Positions 56,466-64,000 of a stretch of 64,000 nucleotides of DNA are shown one piece after another. Where the stretch lies: assembly GCA_038211615.1 (NCBI GenBank), contig JBBQVL010000003.1, forward strand, positions 1-64,000. The letters run 5' to 3'. The notes beneath the pieces are model-generated. The model saw only the letters and a program-made list of their open reading frames with translations, was not told the DNA's origin and made no database searches. This stretch comes from DASWJZ01 sp038211615. Lineage in GTDB: Bacteria; Pseudomonadota; Alphaproteobacteria; Rhizobiales; Afifellaceae. Made by a program: the position numbers and the translations under genes. Within the stretch, counting starts at the first letter, position 1; each line of letters starts with the position of its first letter.

Positions 56466-58268
56466 ATGACCACCCCGCTCGACCATATCCGCAATTTCGC
56501 GATCATCGCCCATATCGACCACGGAAAATCGACGCTCGCCGACCGGCTCATCCAGATGACGGGCGGGCTCGATCTGCGCGAGATGAAGGAGCAGGTGCTC
56601 GATTCCATGGAGATCGAGCGGGAGCGCGGCATCACCATCAAGGCGCAGACCGTGCGCCTCGCCTACAAGGCGCGGAACGGCGAGAGCTATGAGCTCAACC
56701 TCATCGACACGCCCGGCCACGTCGATTTCGCCTACGAGGTGAACCGCTCGCTCGCCGCCTGCGAGGGCTCGCTGCTGGTCGTCGATGCAAGCCAGGGCGT
56801 GGAGGCGCAGACGCTGGCGAACGTCTACCAGGCGATCGAGAATAACCACGAGATCGTGCCGGTTCTCAACAAGATCGACCTGCCCGCCGCCGAGCCGGAG
56901 CGCATCCGCCAGCAGATCGAGGATGTGATCGGCATCGACGCCTCCGACGCGGTGATGATCTCGGCGAAGACGGGCCTCGGCGTGGACGAGGTTCTTGAAG
57001 CGATCGTGCACCGGCTGCCGCCGCCGAAGGGCGACGGGGAGGCGCCGCTGAAGGCGCTGCTCGTCGACAGCTGGTATGACTCGTACCTCGGCGTGGTGGT
57101 GCTGGTGCGCATCGTCGACGGCGTGCTGAAGAAGGGCATGGCGATCCGCATGATGCGCACCGATGCGCGCCACACGGTCGACCGCGTCGGCTTCTTTACG
57201 CCGAAGATGATCGACATCGGCGAGCTCGGCCCCGGCGAAATCGGCTTCCTCACCGGCTCGATCAAGGACGTGGCGGACACGCGCGTCGGCGACACGATCA
57301 CCGACGACCGCCGCCGCGCGGCCGAGCCGCTGCCGGGCTTCCGCCCGGCGCAGCCGGTGGTCTTCTGCGGGCTTTTCCCGGTCGACGCCGCCGACTTCGA
57401 GGACCTGCGCGCCGCGATCGGCAAGCTCCGCCTGAATGACGCGAGCTTCTCCTACGAGATGGAGACTTCTGCGGCGCTCGGCTTCGGCTTCCGCTGCGGC
57501 TTTCTGGGCCTCTTGCACCTGGAGATCATCCAGGAGCGTCTGACGCGCGAGTTCAACCTCGACCTGATCGCCACCGCCCCCTCGGTCATCTACCAGATGA
57601 CGCTCACCGACGGCACCGAGATGGAGTTGCACAACCCCGCCGACATGCCGGACGTGGTGCGCATCGCCGAGATCCGCGAGCCTTGGATCCGCGCCACCAT
57701 CCTCACCCCCGACGAGCACCTCGGCGCGATATTGAAGCTCTGCCAGGACCGGCGCGGCGTGCAGGTCGACCTCTCCTACGTCGGCAGCCGCGCCATGCTG
57801 CAGTATGATTTGCCGCTCAACGAGGTGGTCTTCGACTTCTACGACCGCCTCAAGTCGGTCTCGAAGGGCTATGCCAGCTTCGACTATCACATCACCGGCT
57901 ACCGCGAGGGCGACCTCGTAAAAATGTCGATCCTCGTCAACGCCGAGCCGGTCGACGCGCTCTCCATGCTGGTGCACCGCGCGCAGTCGGAGAAGCGCGG
58001 CCGGGTGCTCGTCGAGAAGCTCAAGGAGCTGATCCCGCAGCATCTTTTCAAGATCCCGATCCAGGCGGCGATCGGCGGAAAAGTCATCGCCCGCGAGACG
58101 ATCTCGGCGCTCCGCAAGGACGTGACGGCGAAGTGCTACGGCGGCGACGCGACGCGCAAGCGCAAGCTCCTCGACAAGCAGAAGGAGGGCAAGAAGAAGA
58201 TGCGCCAGTTCGGCAAGGTCGACATCCCGCAGGAGGCGTTCATCGCCGCGCTCAGGATGGGGGAGTGA
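56466..58268 (+). CDS. lepA: elongation factor 4 (LepA)
   Basis: LepA is a ribosome-associated translational GTPase. The 600-residue protein has G1 AHIDHGKST, G3 DTPGHVDFAYEV, G4 NKIDLP, and the LepA-specific C-terminal domain ending GKVDIPQEAFIAALRMGE. The ATG at 56466 is preferred (AGGA upstream, N-terminus MTTPLDHIRNFAII); upstream in-frame ATGs read atypical sequence. Confidence 0.95.
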   Translation: MTTPLDHIRNFAIIAHIDHGKSTLADRLIQMTGGLDLREMKEQVLDSMEIERERGITIKAQTVRLAYKARNGESYELNLIDTPGHVDFAYEVNRSLAACEGSLLVVDASQGVEAQTLANVYQAIENNHEIVPVLNKIDLPAAEPERIRQQIEDVIGIDASDAVMISAKTGLGVDEVLEAIVHRLPPPKGDGEAPLKALLVDSWYDSYLGVVVLVRIVDGVLKKGMAIRMMRTDARHTVDRVGFFTPKMIDIGELGPGEIGFLTGSIKDVADTRVGDTITDDRRRAAEPLPGFRPAQPVVFCGLFPVDAADFEDLRAAIGKLRLNDASFSYEMETSAALGFGFRCGFLGLLHLEIIQERLTREFNLDLIATAPSVIYQMTLTDGTEMELHNPADMPDVVRIAEIREPWIRATILTPDEHLGAILKLCQDRRGVQVDLSYVGSRAMLQYDLPLNEVVFDFYDRLKSVSKGYASFDYHITGYREGDLVKMSILVNAEPVDALSMLVHRAQSEKRGRVLVEKLKELIPQHLFKIPIQAAIGGKVIARETISALRKDVTAKCYGGDATRKRKLLDKQKEGKKKMRQFGKVDIPQEAFIAALRMGE

Positions 58269-58373
58269 GACGGGCGAGTAGCGAGTGGGGAACGACGGGG
58301 GCCGTCGCGGCGGATTGTTCCGGTTGAGGCGGCGGCGGTAGCTCGTTGAGGGCTCTGTTTTTTCTGGCGGACC

Positions 58374-58398
58374 TGTTCCGTTGGAACATGGTTCGAAC
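58374..58398. promoter_or_regulatory. paired palindromes upstream of the VOC gene
   Basis: TGTTCC-GTT-GGAACA (58374-58388) and GTTCGAAC (58391-58398) lie about 100 bp before the VOC gene start. They are possible operators for an unknown regulator. Confidence 0.35.
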
Positions 58399-58496
58399 AG
58401 CCGGAGTTCCGTAGCGAAGCGCGTGCCGAACCGATCGGACAAGGCGCTCCTCGCCGTCAGGCTCGGCTCCCGATTCAGAACGAAAGGACGGAAACG

Positions 58497-58973
58497 ATGA
58501 CGCCCAAGAACACGATCTGCGTGTGGTACGACAATGACGCGGAGGCGGCTGCACGCTTCTACGCGAAGACGTTTCCCGACAGCACGGTCGGCGCCATCCA
58601 CCGTGCGCCGGGCGACTACCCCTCCGGCAAGGAGGGCGATGCGCTGGTCGTGGAGTTCACGGTCTGCGGCATCCCCTGCATCGGGCTGAATGGCGGCCCC
58701 AACATGAAGCACAGCGAGGCGTTCTCCTTCCAGATCGCCACCGACGACCAGGCGGAGACCGACCGCTACTGGAACGCCATCGTCGGCAACGGCGGCGCGG
58801 AGAGCATGTGCGGCTGGTGCAAGGACAAATGGGGCATCAACTGGCAGATCACGCCGCGCGTCCTGACCGATGCGATGGCCGCCGGCGGTGATGAGGCGAA
58901 GCGCGCCTTCGCCGCGATGATGGAGATGGGGAAGATCGACGTGGCGAAGATCGAGGCCGCGCGGCGGGGGTGA
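58497..58973 (+). CDS. VOC family protein, PhnB-like (3-demethylubiquinone methyltransferase-like fold)
   Basis: This 158-residue PhnB-like VOC protein shows ICVWYDNDAEAAARFYAKTFPDSTVGAIHRAPGDYP in outline, CIGLNGGP, and GWCKDKWGINWQITPRVL. A metal- or substrate-binding role is likely but unknown. Its last 147 bp recur, about 88% identical by hand count, at 61033-61179, where only the 3' end remains. Confidence 0.85.
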   Translation: MTPKNTICVWYDNDAEAAARFYAKTFPDSTVGAIHRAPGDYPSGKEGDALVVEFTVCGIPCIGLNGGPNMKHSEAFSFQIATDDQAETDRYWNAIVGNGGAESMCGWCKDKWGINWQITPRVLTDAMAAGGDEAKRAFAAMMEMGKIDVAKIEAARRG

Positions 58974-58977
58974 GGTT
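58831..58977 (+). repeat. 147-bp direct repeat, left copy (3' end of intact VOC gene)
   Basis: It aligns without gaps to 61033-61179. The last 60 bp differ at only one position. It brackets the cyclase gene together with the right copy. Confidence 0.85.
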
Positions 58978-59245
58978 TCCTGCGAGAATTCTTCCGCGGC
59001 GGATCGTAAACCGTAGGCTGGGCAAAAAGCGCGTCAGCGCAGTGCCCACGCCGCCACGACGGGTGAAGGCGCGCGGGCACGCCTCGCATTGCATCCTGCG
59101 CATGCTGCGCGCGGGCCATTACCGCCTCCAAGACCTGGAGTGGATGGCTCAGATCAGCGCCTTCGGAGCAGATTGGTCGGCCGACGCACCTCGGGGTCCC
59201 GACAGCCGGCTAGCGTTACCCAGCGCGAAGCAATAGGGATTGCGC

Positions 59246-61012
59246 ATGGCAGAAGCGGGCACCAATCGCAGGCTTGCGGCGGTTCTCGCGTCCGACGTGG
59301 TTGGCTACTCCCGCATGATGGGCGCCGACGAGGCGGGGGCGCTGAGGACGCTGAGGCACCACCGCGAAACTCTCTTCGACCCGGCGGTTGCCGCGCACAA
59401 GGGGCGTGTGGTCAAGCTGATGGGGGACGGCGCGCTCGTGGAGTTCACGAGCGTCGTCGACGCCGTAAAATGCGCCCTCGCCATACAACGGGCCATCAAG
59501 GCGCAAGCTCCTCCGGTCGAGATCACCCTCAGGATCGGCGTCAACCTCGGTGACGTCATCATCGACGGTGAAGACATCTACGGCGACGGGGTCAACGTCG
59601 CGGCGCGTCTCGAGCCATTGGCAGAGCCGGGTGGGGTCTGCATCGCCTCGATCGTCAACGAGAGCGTCGGCAACCGTATCGATGTGGCCTTCAAGGATTG
59701 CGGTGAGGTCGCCGTCAAAAACATAGACCGGCCAATCCGGGTATGGAAATGGCACCCGGACGCCGAGTCCGTCACGGCGGAGTCTCCACAGACCGTCGCT
59801 GCGTCGGGCAAGACCCAGCCCGAGCCGCCCTCCATTGCGGTTCTGCCTTTCGACAACATGTCGGGCGATCCCGAACAGGAGTACTTCTCCGACGGGATCA
59901 CGGAAGACATCATCACCGATCTGTCGAAGGTCAGCGGGTTGATGGTGATCTCCCGCAATTCCAGCTTTGCTTACAAACACAAGTCCTTTGATATCCGCAC
60001 CGTCGCACGCGAGCTTGGCGTGCGCTGCGTGCTGGAGGGCTCGATCCGCCGCGCCGGGAACCGGATCAGGATCACGGCTCAGCTCATCGACGCTGTCACG
60101 GGTGGCCATCTGTGGGCTGAGCGCTACGACCGCGTCCTCACCGACATCTTCGAAGTGCAGGACGAAGTCACGCACCATATCGTCGACGCCTTGAAGGTGA
60201 AGCTGACGCCAACCGAGGCATCGCTGATCGCCGACGCCCCGACGAACAATCTCGAGGCACATGACCTGTTCTTGCAGGGTCGGGCATTGGCGATGTCGCC
60301 GGGCATCAACGCCAGGGCCTACGCCCAAGCGGTTGAATTCTTCAGCCGTGCCATCGCGCTCGACCCCCGCTACGCGCGAGCGCATGCCGGACTGGCGATG
60401 ATGCATCTGTTCAACTTTCACAATCATTGGATTGACGATCCCCACGCATCCCTGCGCCTCGCAGGCGAATGCGCCGCCAAGGCGATAGCCTGTGATCCGA
60501 ACGAGCCGATCGCTTATGTCGCTGCTGCGCTCGCGGCGGAAAACCTCAAGGACTATGAACGGGCCCGAGAGGCGATAGGGACGGCGCTGCGGCTCAATCC
60601 GAATGAAGCAACGGCTCACAACGCTCGCGGAACGCTTGCGATCTTCTCGGGCGAACCGGAGGCAGCGATTGAGCACATCGAGCGCGCCATGCGGCTCGAC
60701 CCCGGCTTCAGCCAGCAGTACCTGCACTTTCTTGGCATGGCGCATCTGCTGATGGGTCACGACGAGACCGCCGCGGCAATGTTCAAGGAGCGGATCCGGC
60801 TGGCCCCCGAAACCGATGCGAGCCGCAGTGCTCTTGCTTCCGCGCTCGGCCATCTCGGCGAGATCGAGGAGGCGCGACGCGTCTGGGCCGAACTGAAGAC
60901 CATCAATCCGCGCTACTCGTTCGCCGCGCGGCTGGCGCGGCTGCCGTTCCGCACTCCAGCCGATGCCGCCAGGATCGCCGAGGGGGTCGCCAAGGCCGGC
61001 CTGCCGGATTGA
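59246..61012 (+). CDS. class III adenylate/guanylate cyclase with TolB-like and TPR domains
   Basis: This 588-residue cytoplasmic protein has a class III cyclase domain (residues about 5-165) with metal Asp in LASDVVGYSRMM and KLMGDGALVEF and the catalytic Asn-Arg pair in YGDGVNVAARLEPL. A TolB-like N-terminal domain (about 195-320, IAVLPFDNMSGDPEQEYFSDGITEDIITDL in outline) follows, then several TPR repeats. This layout is expanded in Hyphomicrobiales. Start ATG at 59246; a TTG 2 codons earlier is possible. It lies between two copies of the VOC gene 3' end, so it may have been inserted. Confidence 0.87.
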   Translation: MAEAGTNRRLAAVLASDVVGYSRMMGADEAGALRTLRHHRETLFDPAVAAHKGRVVKLMGDGALVEFTSVVDAVKCALAIQRAIKAQAPPVEITLRIGVNLGDVIIDGEDIYGDGVNVAARLEPLAEPGGVCIASIVNESVGNRIDVAFKDCGEVAVKNIDRPIRVWKWHPDAESVTAESPQTVAASGKTQPEPPSIAVLPFDNMSGDPEQEYFSDGITEDIITDLSKVSGLMVISRNSSFAYKHKSFDIRTVARELGVRCVLEGSIRRAGNRIRITAQLIDAVTGGHLWAERYDRVLTDIFEVQDEVTHHIVDALKVKLTPTEASLIADAPTNNLEAHDLFLQGRALAMSPGINARAYAQAVEFFSRAIALDPRYARAHAGLAMMHLFNFHNHWIDDPHASLRLAGECAAKAIACDPNEPIAYVAAALAAENLKDYERAREAIGTALRLNPNEATAHNARGTLAIFSGEPEAAIEHIERAMRLDPGFSQQYLHFLGMAHLLMGHDETAAAMFKERIRLAPETDASRSALASALGHLGEIEEARRVWAELKTINPRYSFAARLARLPFRTPADAARIAEGVAKAGLPD

Positions 61013-61032
61013 TCGGCACGATGCGCCGCAGC

Positions 61033-61175
61033 GGGGCATCTCCTGGCAGATCACGCCGCGCGCGCTGATGCAGGCGCTGGCGGCCGGCGGCGCCGAAGCG
61101 AAGCGCGCGTTCGACGCAATGATGGAGATGGGGAAGATCGACGTGGCGAAGATCGAGGCCGCTCGGCGGGGGTGA
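61033..61175 (+). pseudogene. truncated VOC (PhnB-like) gene, 3' end only
   Basis: The frame reads GISWQITPRALMQALAAGGAEAKRAFDAMMEMGKIDVAKIEAARRG and stops at 61175. It matches the last third of the VOC protein encoded at 58497-58973. Homology begins abruptly at GGGGCATC, 20 bp after the cyclase stop. The 5' two thirds and the start are missing, so it is a remnant. Confidence 0.85.
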
Positions 61176-61409
61176 GGTTGCAACGAAGCGGCCTCCGCGC
61201 TTATGCCGCCCTGGCCCCTTTCTCGAGCTGAAGCTGGCGCAGGCGTCCGGCGGCAACCTCAGTCTGGCCGTGCGCAGCTCTCCGCCGCCATTGGGTTCAC
61301 ACGCTCCGATCACGTGGAATTGGTTCCTCCGGGAACCCGACCTGGGTCATCGTCGTCAATGTAGACGGGGGTCCATCCGACGACCTCCGTTCAAAGCCGG
61401 GAGAAGCCG

Positions 61410-61718
61410 ATGACCAAGTTCGCGCTCTATGTTCCGCTCGAAGCGAAGCCTGGAAAGGAAAAGGAGGTCGCGGATTTCCTGCGCTCCGCCCTGCCTCTTG
61501 TGAACGCCGAGCCCGGAACCGTCTCCTGGTTCGCCATAGAGGAAGGCCCCGGCCGTTTCGCCATCTTCGACACGTTCGACGACGAGGCCGGGCGCGAGGC
61601 GCACCTGAACGGCAAGGTCGCTGCGGCCCTGATGGAGAAGGCCAAGGCCGGAGATCTCTTCGCCAAGCCGCCGCAGATCATGAAGCTCGGAATTCTCGCA
61701 GACAAGCTTCCGCGATAG
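61410..61718 (+). CDS. putative quinol monooxygenase, ABM domain
   Basis: This 102-residue antibiotic biosynthesis monooxygenase (ABM) fold protein shows FALYVPLEAKPGKEKEVADFLRSALPLVNAEPGTVSWFAI in outline and FAIFDTFDDEAGREAHLNGKVAAAL. Such dimeric ferredoxin-like proteins oxidise quinols or act on small electrophiles; the exact substrate is unknown. Monocistronic. Confidence 0.82.
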   Translation: MTKFALYVPLEAKPGKEKEVADFLRSALPLVNAEPGTVSWFAIEEGPGRFAIFDTFDDEAGREAHLNGKVAAALMEKAKAGDLFAKPPQIMKLGILADKLPR

Positions 61719-61752
61719 GCGGCCGAGGCTGCGGCGTCGAAGCCGGTGGAGC

Positions 61753-61895
61753 CCTCGTGGTTCGAGGCTCCCCCGGATCAAATCCGGGGTCGCACCTCAC
61801 CATGAGGGTGTTGTGGATGCGGACGCGGCGCTTCCGCAATCAGCCTCCCTCATCCTGAGGTGCGAGGCGCGAGAGGCACCGAGCCTCGAAGGATC
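61753..61895. repeat. intergenic palindromic repeat, family A
   Basis: Two family-A elements (GTTCGAGGCTC...CGCACCTCACCATGAGG and CCTCATCCTGAGGTGCGAG...GAGCCTCGAAGGATCGG) lie between the convergent ABM and GNAT genes. Confidence 0.75.
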
Positions 61896-61914
61896 GGATG
61901 CCGAGCGCACCGCT

Positions 61915-62607
61915 TCACGAACCCACCGCCTCCTCCGCGCGGATCATCGCTACGTTCACCATCGTCCGCAGCTTGAACCCGATCGCCTCGTAGAGCCCGA
62001 TCGCGCCTGCGTTCGTCGCGTAGGCGTGGAGGTACGGCGTCTCGCCCCGCTCGGCGATCCGCTGCGCCATGAACATGGAGAGCACGCGGGCGAGGCCGCG
62101 GCCGCGAAAATTCGGGTGGGTGCAGACGCCGCTGATCTCCGTGTAGCCCTCGGGCTTCATCCGCTCGCCGGCCATCGCGACGAGCACGCCGTTTTCCTTG
62201 ACGCCAAAGAATTCCCCGAGCGCCTGCGCCCGGAGCGAGAACGGGCCGGGCTTCGTCAGCGCCGCGAGCGCCAGCATTTCCGGCGCGTCGGCATCGCCGA
62301 GACGCGCGATGCGCGCGTCGGTGATTTTCTCCGGCGCGCGGTCCAGGACCATCTGCACGCCGAGCCCGGTGATGGGTGCGACGCAGCCGGGCGGCAGGAC
62401 GATCGCGTCGGCCTGGATCAGGAGCAGGCTCTCGCCCGGCCCGGCGAGTTTTCCGAGCGCCGCGAGGCTTTCATCGCTGTCGTCGTGCGCCGCGGCGAAC
62501 GGGACGATGGAAGGCTGGTAGCGCCGCGCCAGCGCGCCGCCCTCGGCGAGCGCCGCGTGCCGCGTGGCGAGCGCGCTCCAGACGGGGCGGTCGAGGATGT
62601 GCTTCAT
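61915..62607 (-). CDS. GNAT family N-acetyltransferase (FR47-like)
   Basis: This 230-residue protein has a GNAT domain in its C-terminal half: VCTHPNFRGRGLARVLSMFMAQRIAERGE in outline (acetyl-CoA loop) and HAYATNAGAIGLYEAIGFKLRTMV. The N-terminal half is of the FR47/YitI type. The ATG at 62607 begins MKHILDRPVWSAL, a common start in this group; the longer ORF reads unlikely sequence. Substrate unknown. Confidence 0.83.
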   Translation of the reverse strand: MKHILDRPVWSALATRHAALAEGGALARRYQPSIVPFAAAHDDSDESLAALGKLAGPGESLLLIQADAIVLPPGCVAPITGLGVQMVLDRAPEKITDARIARLGDADAPEMLALAALTKPGPFSLRAQALGEFFGVKENGVLVAMAGERMKPEGYTEISGVCTHPNFRGRGLARVLSMFMAQRIAERGETPYLHAYATNAGAIGLYEAIGFKLRTMVNVAMIRAEEAVGS

Positions 62608-62661
62608 CGGCGTCCTGTCGATGGCTGGCGGGGGGTTAGTTCGACGGGCTGCGGCGTCCAA

Positions 62662-62699
62662 TCCTTCGATGCTCGCTTCGCTCGCGCCTCAGGATGAGG
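62662..62699. repeat. intergenic palindromic repeat, family A (single element)
   Basis: TCCTTCGATGCTCGCTTCGC...GCGCCTCAGGATGAGG, a single palindromic element of the family. Confidence 0.7.
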
Positions 62700-62747
62700 G
62701 GTTGGTGGGATCCGGCCCTCACGATCGGGGCGGGTGAGACTTGCTCC

Positions 62748-63437
62748 TCACGATGCGGGGGAGGAGGCGAGGGCCTTCAGCTCGTTCCACAGCGGATAGA
62801 GCTTTGGCTCGTCCTCCTCGATCCCCGCGAAGCGCCCGATTTTCTCGAAGAAATAATTGTCGGTGAGGTCGTCGTTCACCTGCGACACTTCTCCGACGAA
62901 GGCCGTGCCCTTGCCCGCCTCGCCGTAGAACCTGTGCCAGAGGCTGCGCGTCAGCGTGACGCTCTCGCCGGGGCGAAGCCGCAGGCGCTCTCCCGCTTCG
63001 AGCACGCGCCGCGTGCCGTCCACCATCACCGTCACCGGCGTGTCGGCGAGCTCGCCGTCGCGGAAATTGTGCAGCTCGAGGATCAGGTTGCCGCCGCCGC
63101 GGACGATGATGTCCTCCATCTTGATGCGGTGCATGTGGAACGGCGTCTCCTGCTCCTCGCCGACCACCAGCAGCTTCTCCGCATAGGGCTTCTCGCTGGC
63201 GACGCCCTGCTGTCCGTTGCGCACGCAGAAGATCACCAGCCCGCGGCGCGGAAAATCGCCCGAGCCGAAGTCGGTGATGTCCCAGCCCATCTGGTGCTGC
63301 AGGCAGTAGCGCGCCGCGTCCGGGTTCGCGCGCCACTCGGCCTCGCTCCATGTCGCGAACGGCGGCAGCGCGAAGCGGTGCGCGGCGAAGAGCGCCAGCG
63401 CCTCGCGTTGCTGGCGGTTGACGTCGGAACGCTGCAT
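62748..63437 (-). CDS. D-lyxose/D-mannose isomerase family protein
   Basis: This 229-residue cupin-type sugar isomerase shows the metal motif FHMHRIKMEDIIVRGGG (His-x-His and Glu ligands), LELHNFRD and SLWHRFYGE. It probably interconverts D-lyxose with D-xylulose, or D-mannose with D-fructose. It lies downstream of an SDR on the same strand with about 40 bp between them, so the two may form a sugar-catabolic operon that continues past the window. Confidence 0.83.
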   Translation of the reverse strand: MQRSDVNRQQREALALFAAHRFALPPFATWSEAEWRANPDAARYCLQHQMGWDITDFGSGDFPRRGLVIFCVRNGQQGVASEKPYAEKLLVVGEEQETPFHMHRIKMEDIIVRGGGNLILELHNFRDGELADTPVTVMVDGTRRVLEAGERLRLRPGESVTLTRSLWHRFYGEAGKGTAFVGEVSQVNDDLTDNYFFEKIGRFAGIEEDEPKLYPLWNELKALASSPAS

Positions 63438-63476
63438 CGTCCTCTCCTTCGATTGTGCGCGCGGTTGGTTGGGGTG

Positions 63477-64000
63477 TCAGTACGAGGCGGTCAGGCCGCC
63501 GTCCACCAGATGATACGAGCCGGTGATGAAGCTTGATTCCTCCGAGATCAGGAACGCCGCGAGCCGCGCCACCTCGATCGGCTGGCCGATACGGTTCAGC
63601 GCGTGCTTCGCGCCCCATTCGGCGATCACCGCCTCCGGGTGCTCGGGGTTCCAATGGCGGGCGTTGGCGTGCGCCAGCGGCGTCTCGATCGTGCCGGGGC
63701 AGATGGCGGTGACGCGGATGTTATCCTTGCCGTGGTCGAGCGCCATCACGCGCGTCAGCGACAGCACCGCGCCCTTGGTCGCGGCGTAGGCGGCGACGCC
63801 GGCCTGCGTGGCGAGCGCCTGGATCGACGACATGTTGACCACCGACCCGCCGCCATTCGGGATCATCAGCGGGATCACATGCTTGGAGAGCAGGAAGATC
63901 GCCTTCAGATTGATGGCGAACACCTTGTCCCACTCCGCTTCCGCCATCTCGACCACGGTTCCATGCAGCTCGATGCCGGCGGAGTTCAGGAGGCCGGTGA
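63477..64000 (-). CDS. SDR family oxidoreductase (partial, 5' end outside window)
   Basis: The C-terminal 173 residues of a short-chain dehydrogenase are present. NSAGIE marks the NAG-like motif at the window edge, NMSSIQALATQAGVAAYAATKGAV contains the catalytic Ser and the YxxxK pair, ICPGTIETPL follows, and the end reads SYHLVDGGLTASY. The reading frame is open to the right edge. Likely a sugar or polyol dehydrogenase given the downstream isomerase. Confidence 0.88.
   Translation of the reverse strand, partial: TGLLNSAGIELHGTVVEMAEAEWDKVFAINLKAIFLLSKHVIPLMIPNGGGSVVNMSSIQALATQAGVAAYAATKGAVLSLTRVMALDHGKDNIRVTAICPGTIETPLAHANARHWNPEHPEAVIAEWGAKHALNRIGQPIEVARLAAFLISEESSFITGSYHLVDGGLTASY

Noticed and set aside
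56436..58712. 758-residue minus-strand ORF opposite lepA
   Set aside because: Mirror frame of lepA caused by high GC at third positions.

Overview
This 64 kb window is GC-rich alphaproteobacterial chromosome, most likely Hyphomicrobiales (Rhizobiales). The lineage call rests on a RegB/RegA (ActS/ActR) redox pair, an MbfA-type ferritin-like transporter behind an Irr-like palindrome, MmcB, GTTC-N7-GTTC SOS boxes, DUF6481, and the intergenic palindromic repeat families typical of that order. The genus cannot be fixed from the sequence alone. No rRNA, tRNA, CRISPR array, prophage or insertion sequence was seen.

Layout. 1-5.4 kb: an RbsBC-type sugar ABC operon (minus strand) with a ChbG-type deacetylase, then a VapBC module flanked by direct repeats, then iolE and a Gfo/Idh dehydrogenase, which looks like a cyclitol catabolic locus. 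5.4-12.3 kb: a polyamine-type ABC transporter, an Asp/Glu/hydantoin-type racemase and a GNAT enzyme, divergent from a GntR regulator with a perfect ATTGTATACAAT operator between them. 12.4-17.2 kb: a guanidine module made of a ykkC-class guanidine-I riboswitch, a three-part ABC importer, a GdmH-type Ni-dependent guanidine hydrolase and a histidine-rich protein that may handle its nickel. 17.2-19.3 kb: a secreted serine protease and an SH3-like exported protein.

19.6-31.2 kb: a second sugar or cyclitol locus. Gfo/Idh, a TIM-barrel isomerase, a cupin and the two separate halves of a Tm-1-like protein run on the minus strand. A TetR regulator and a CUT1 ABC operon with two ATPases and a 62-residue membrane protein run on the plus strand. 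31.3-40.6 kb: single genes for detoxification and housekeeping (two VOC proteins, GST, methyltransferase, orphan ParD, esterase, lytic transglycosylase, flavodoxin-like reductase, DEAD-box helicase, GFA protein). 41.1-45.1 kb: another complete ABC importer. 45.2-58.3 kb: mmcB, DUF6481, a doubly frameshifted GNAT gene, regBA, dapB, EVE, gpmA, mbfA, an SOS-box-preceded radical-SAM/UdgX repair pair, a PAT-like acetyltransferase and lepA. 58.5-64 kb: a VOC gene, a cyclase-TolB-TPR gene followed by a truncated second copy of the VOC 3' end, a monooxygenase, a GNAT, D-lyxose isomerase and a partial SDR.

The strongest story is the guanidine cluster: ligand sensing, uptake, hydrolysis and probably metal supply in about 5 kb. 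A second theme is regulatory DNA. Good candidate operators precede vapBC, the GntR locus, the TetR locus, parD, mbfA, mmcB and the repair pair. Four of the five binding-protein-to-permease junctions also carry strong hairpins.
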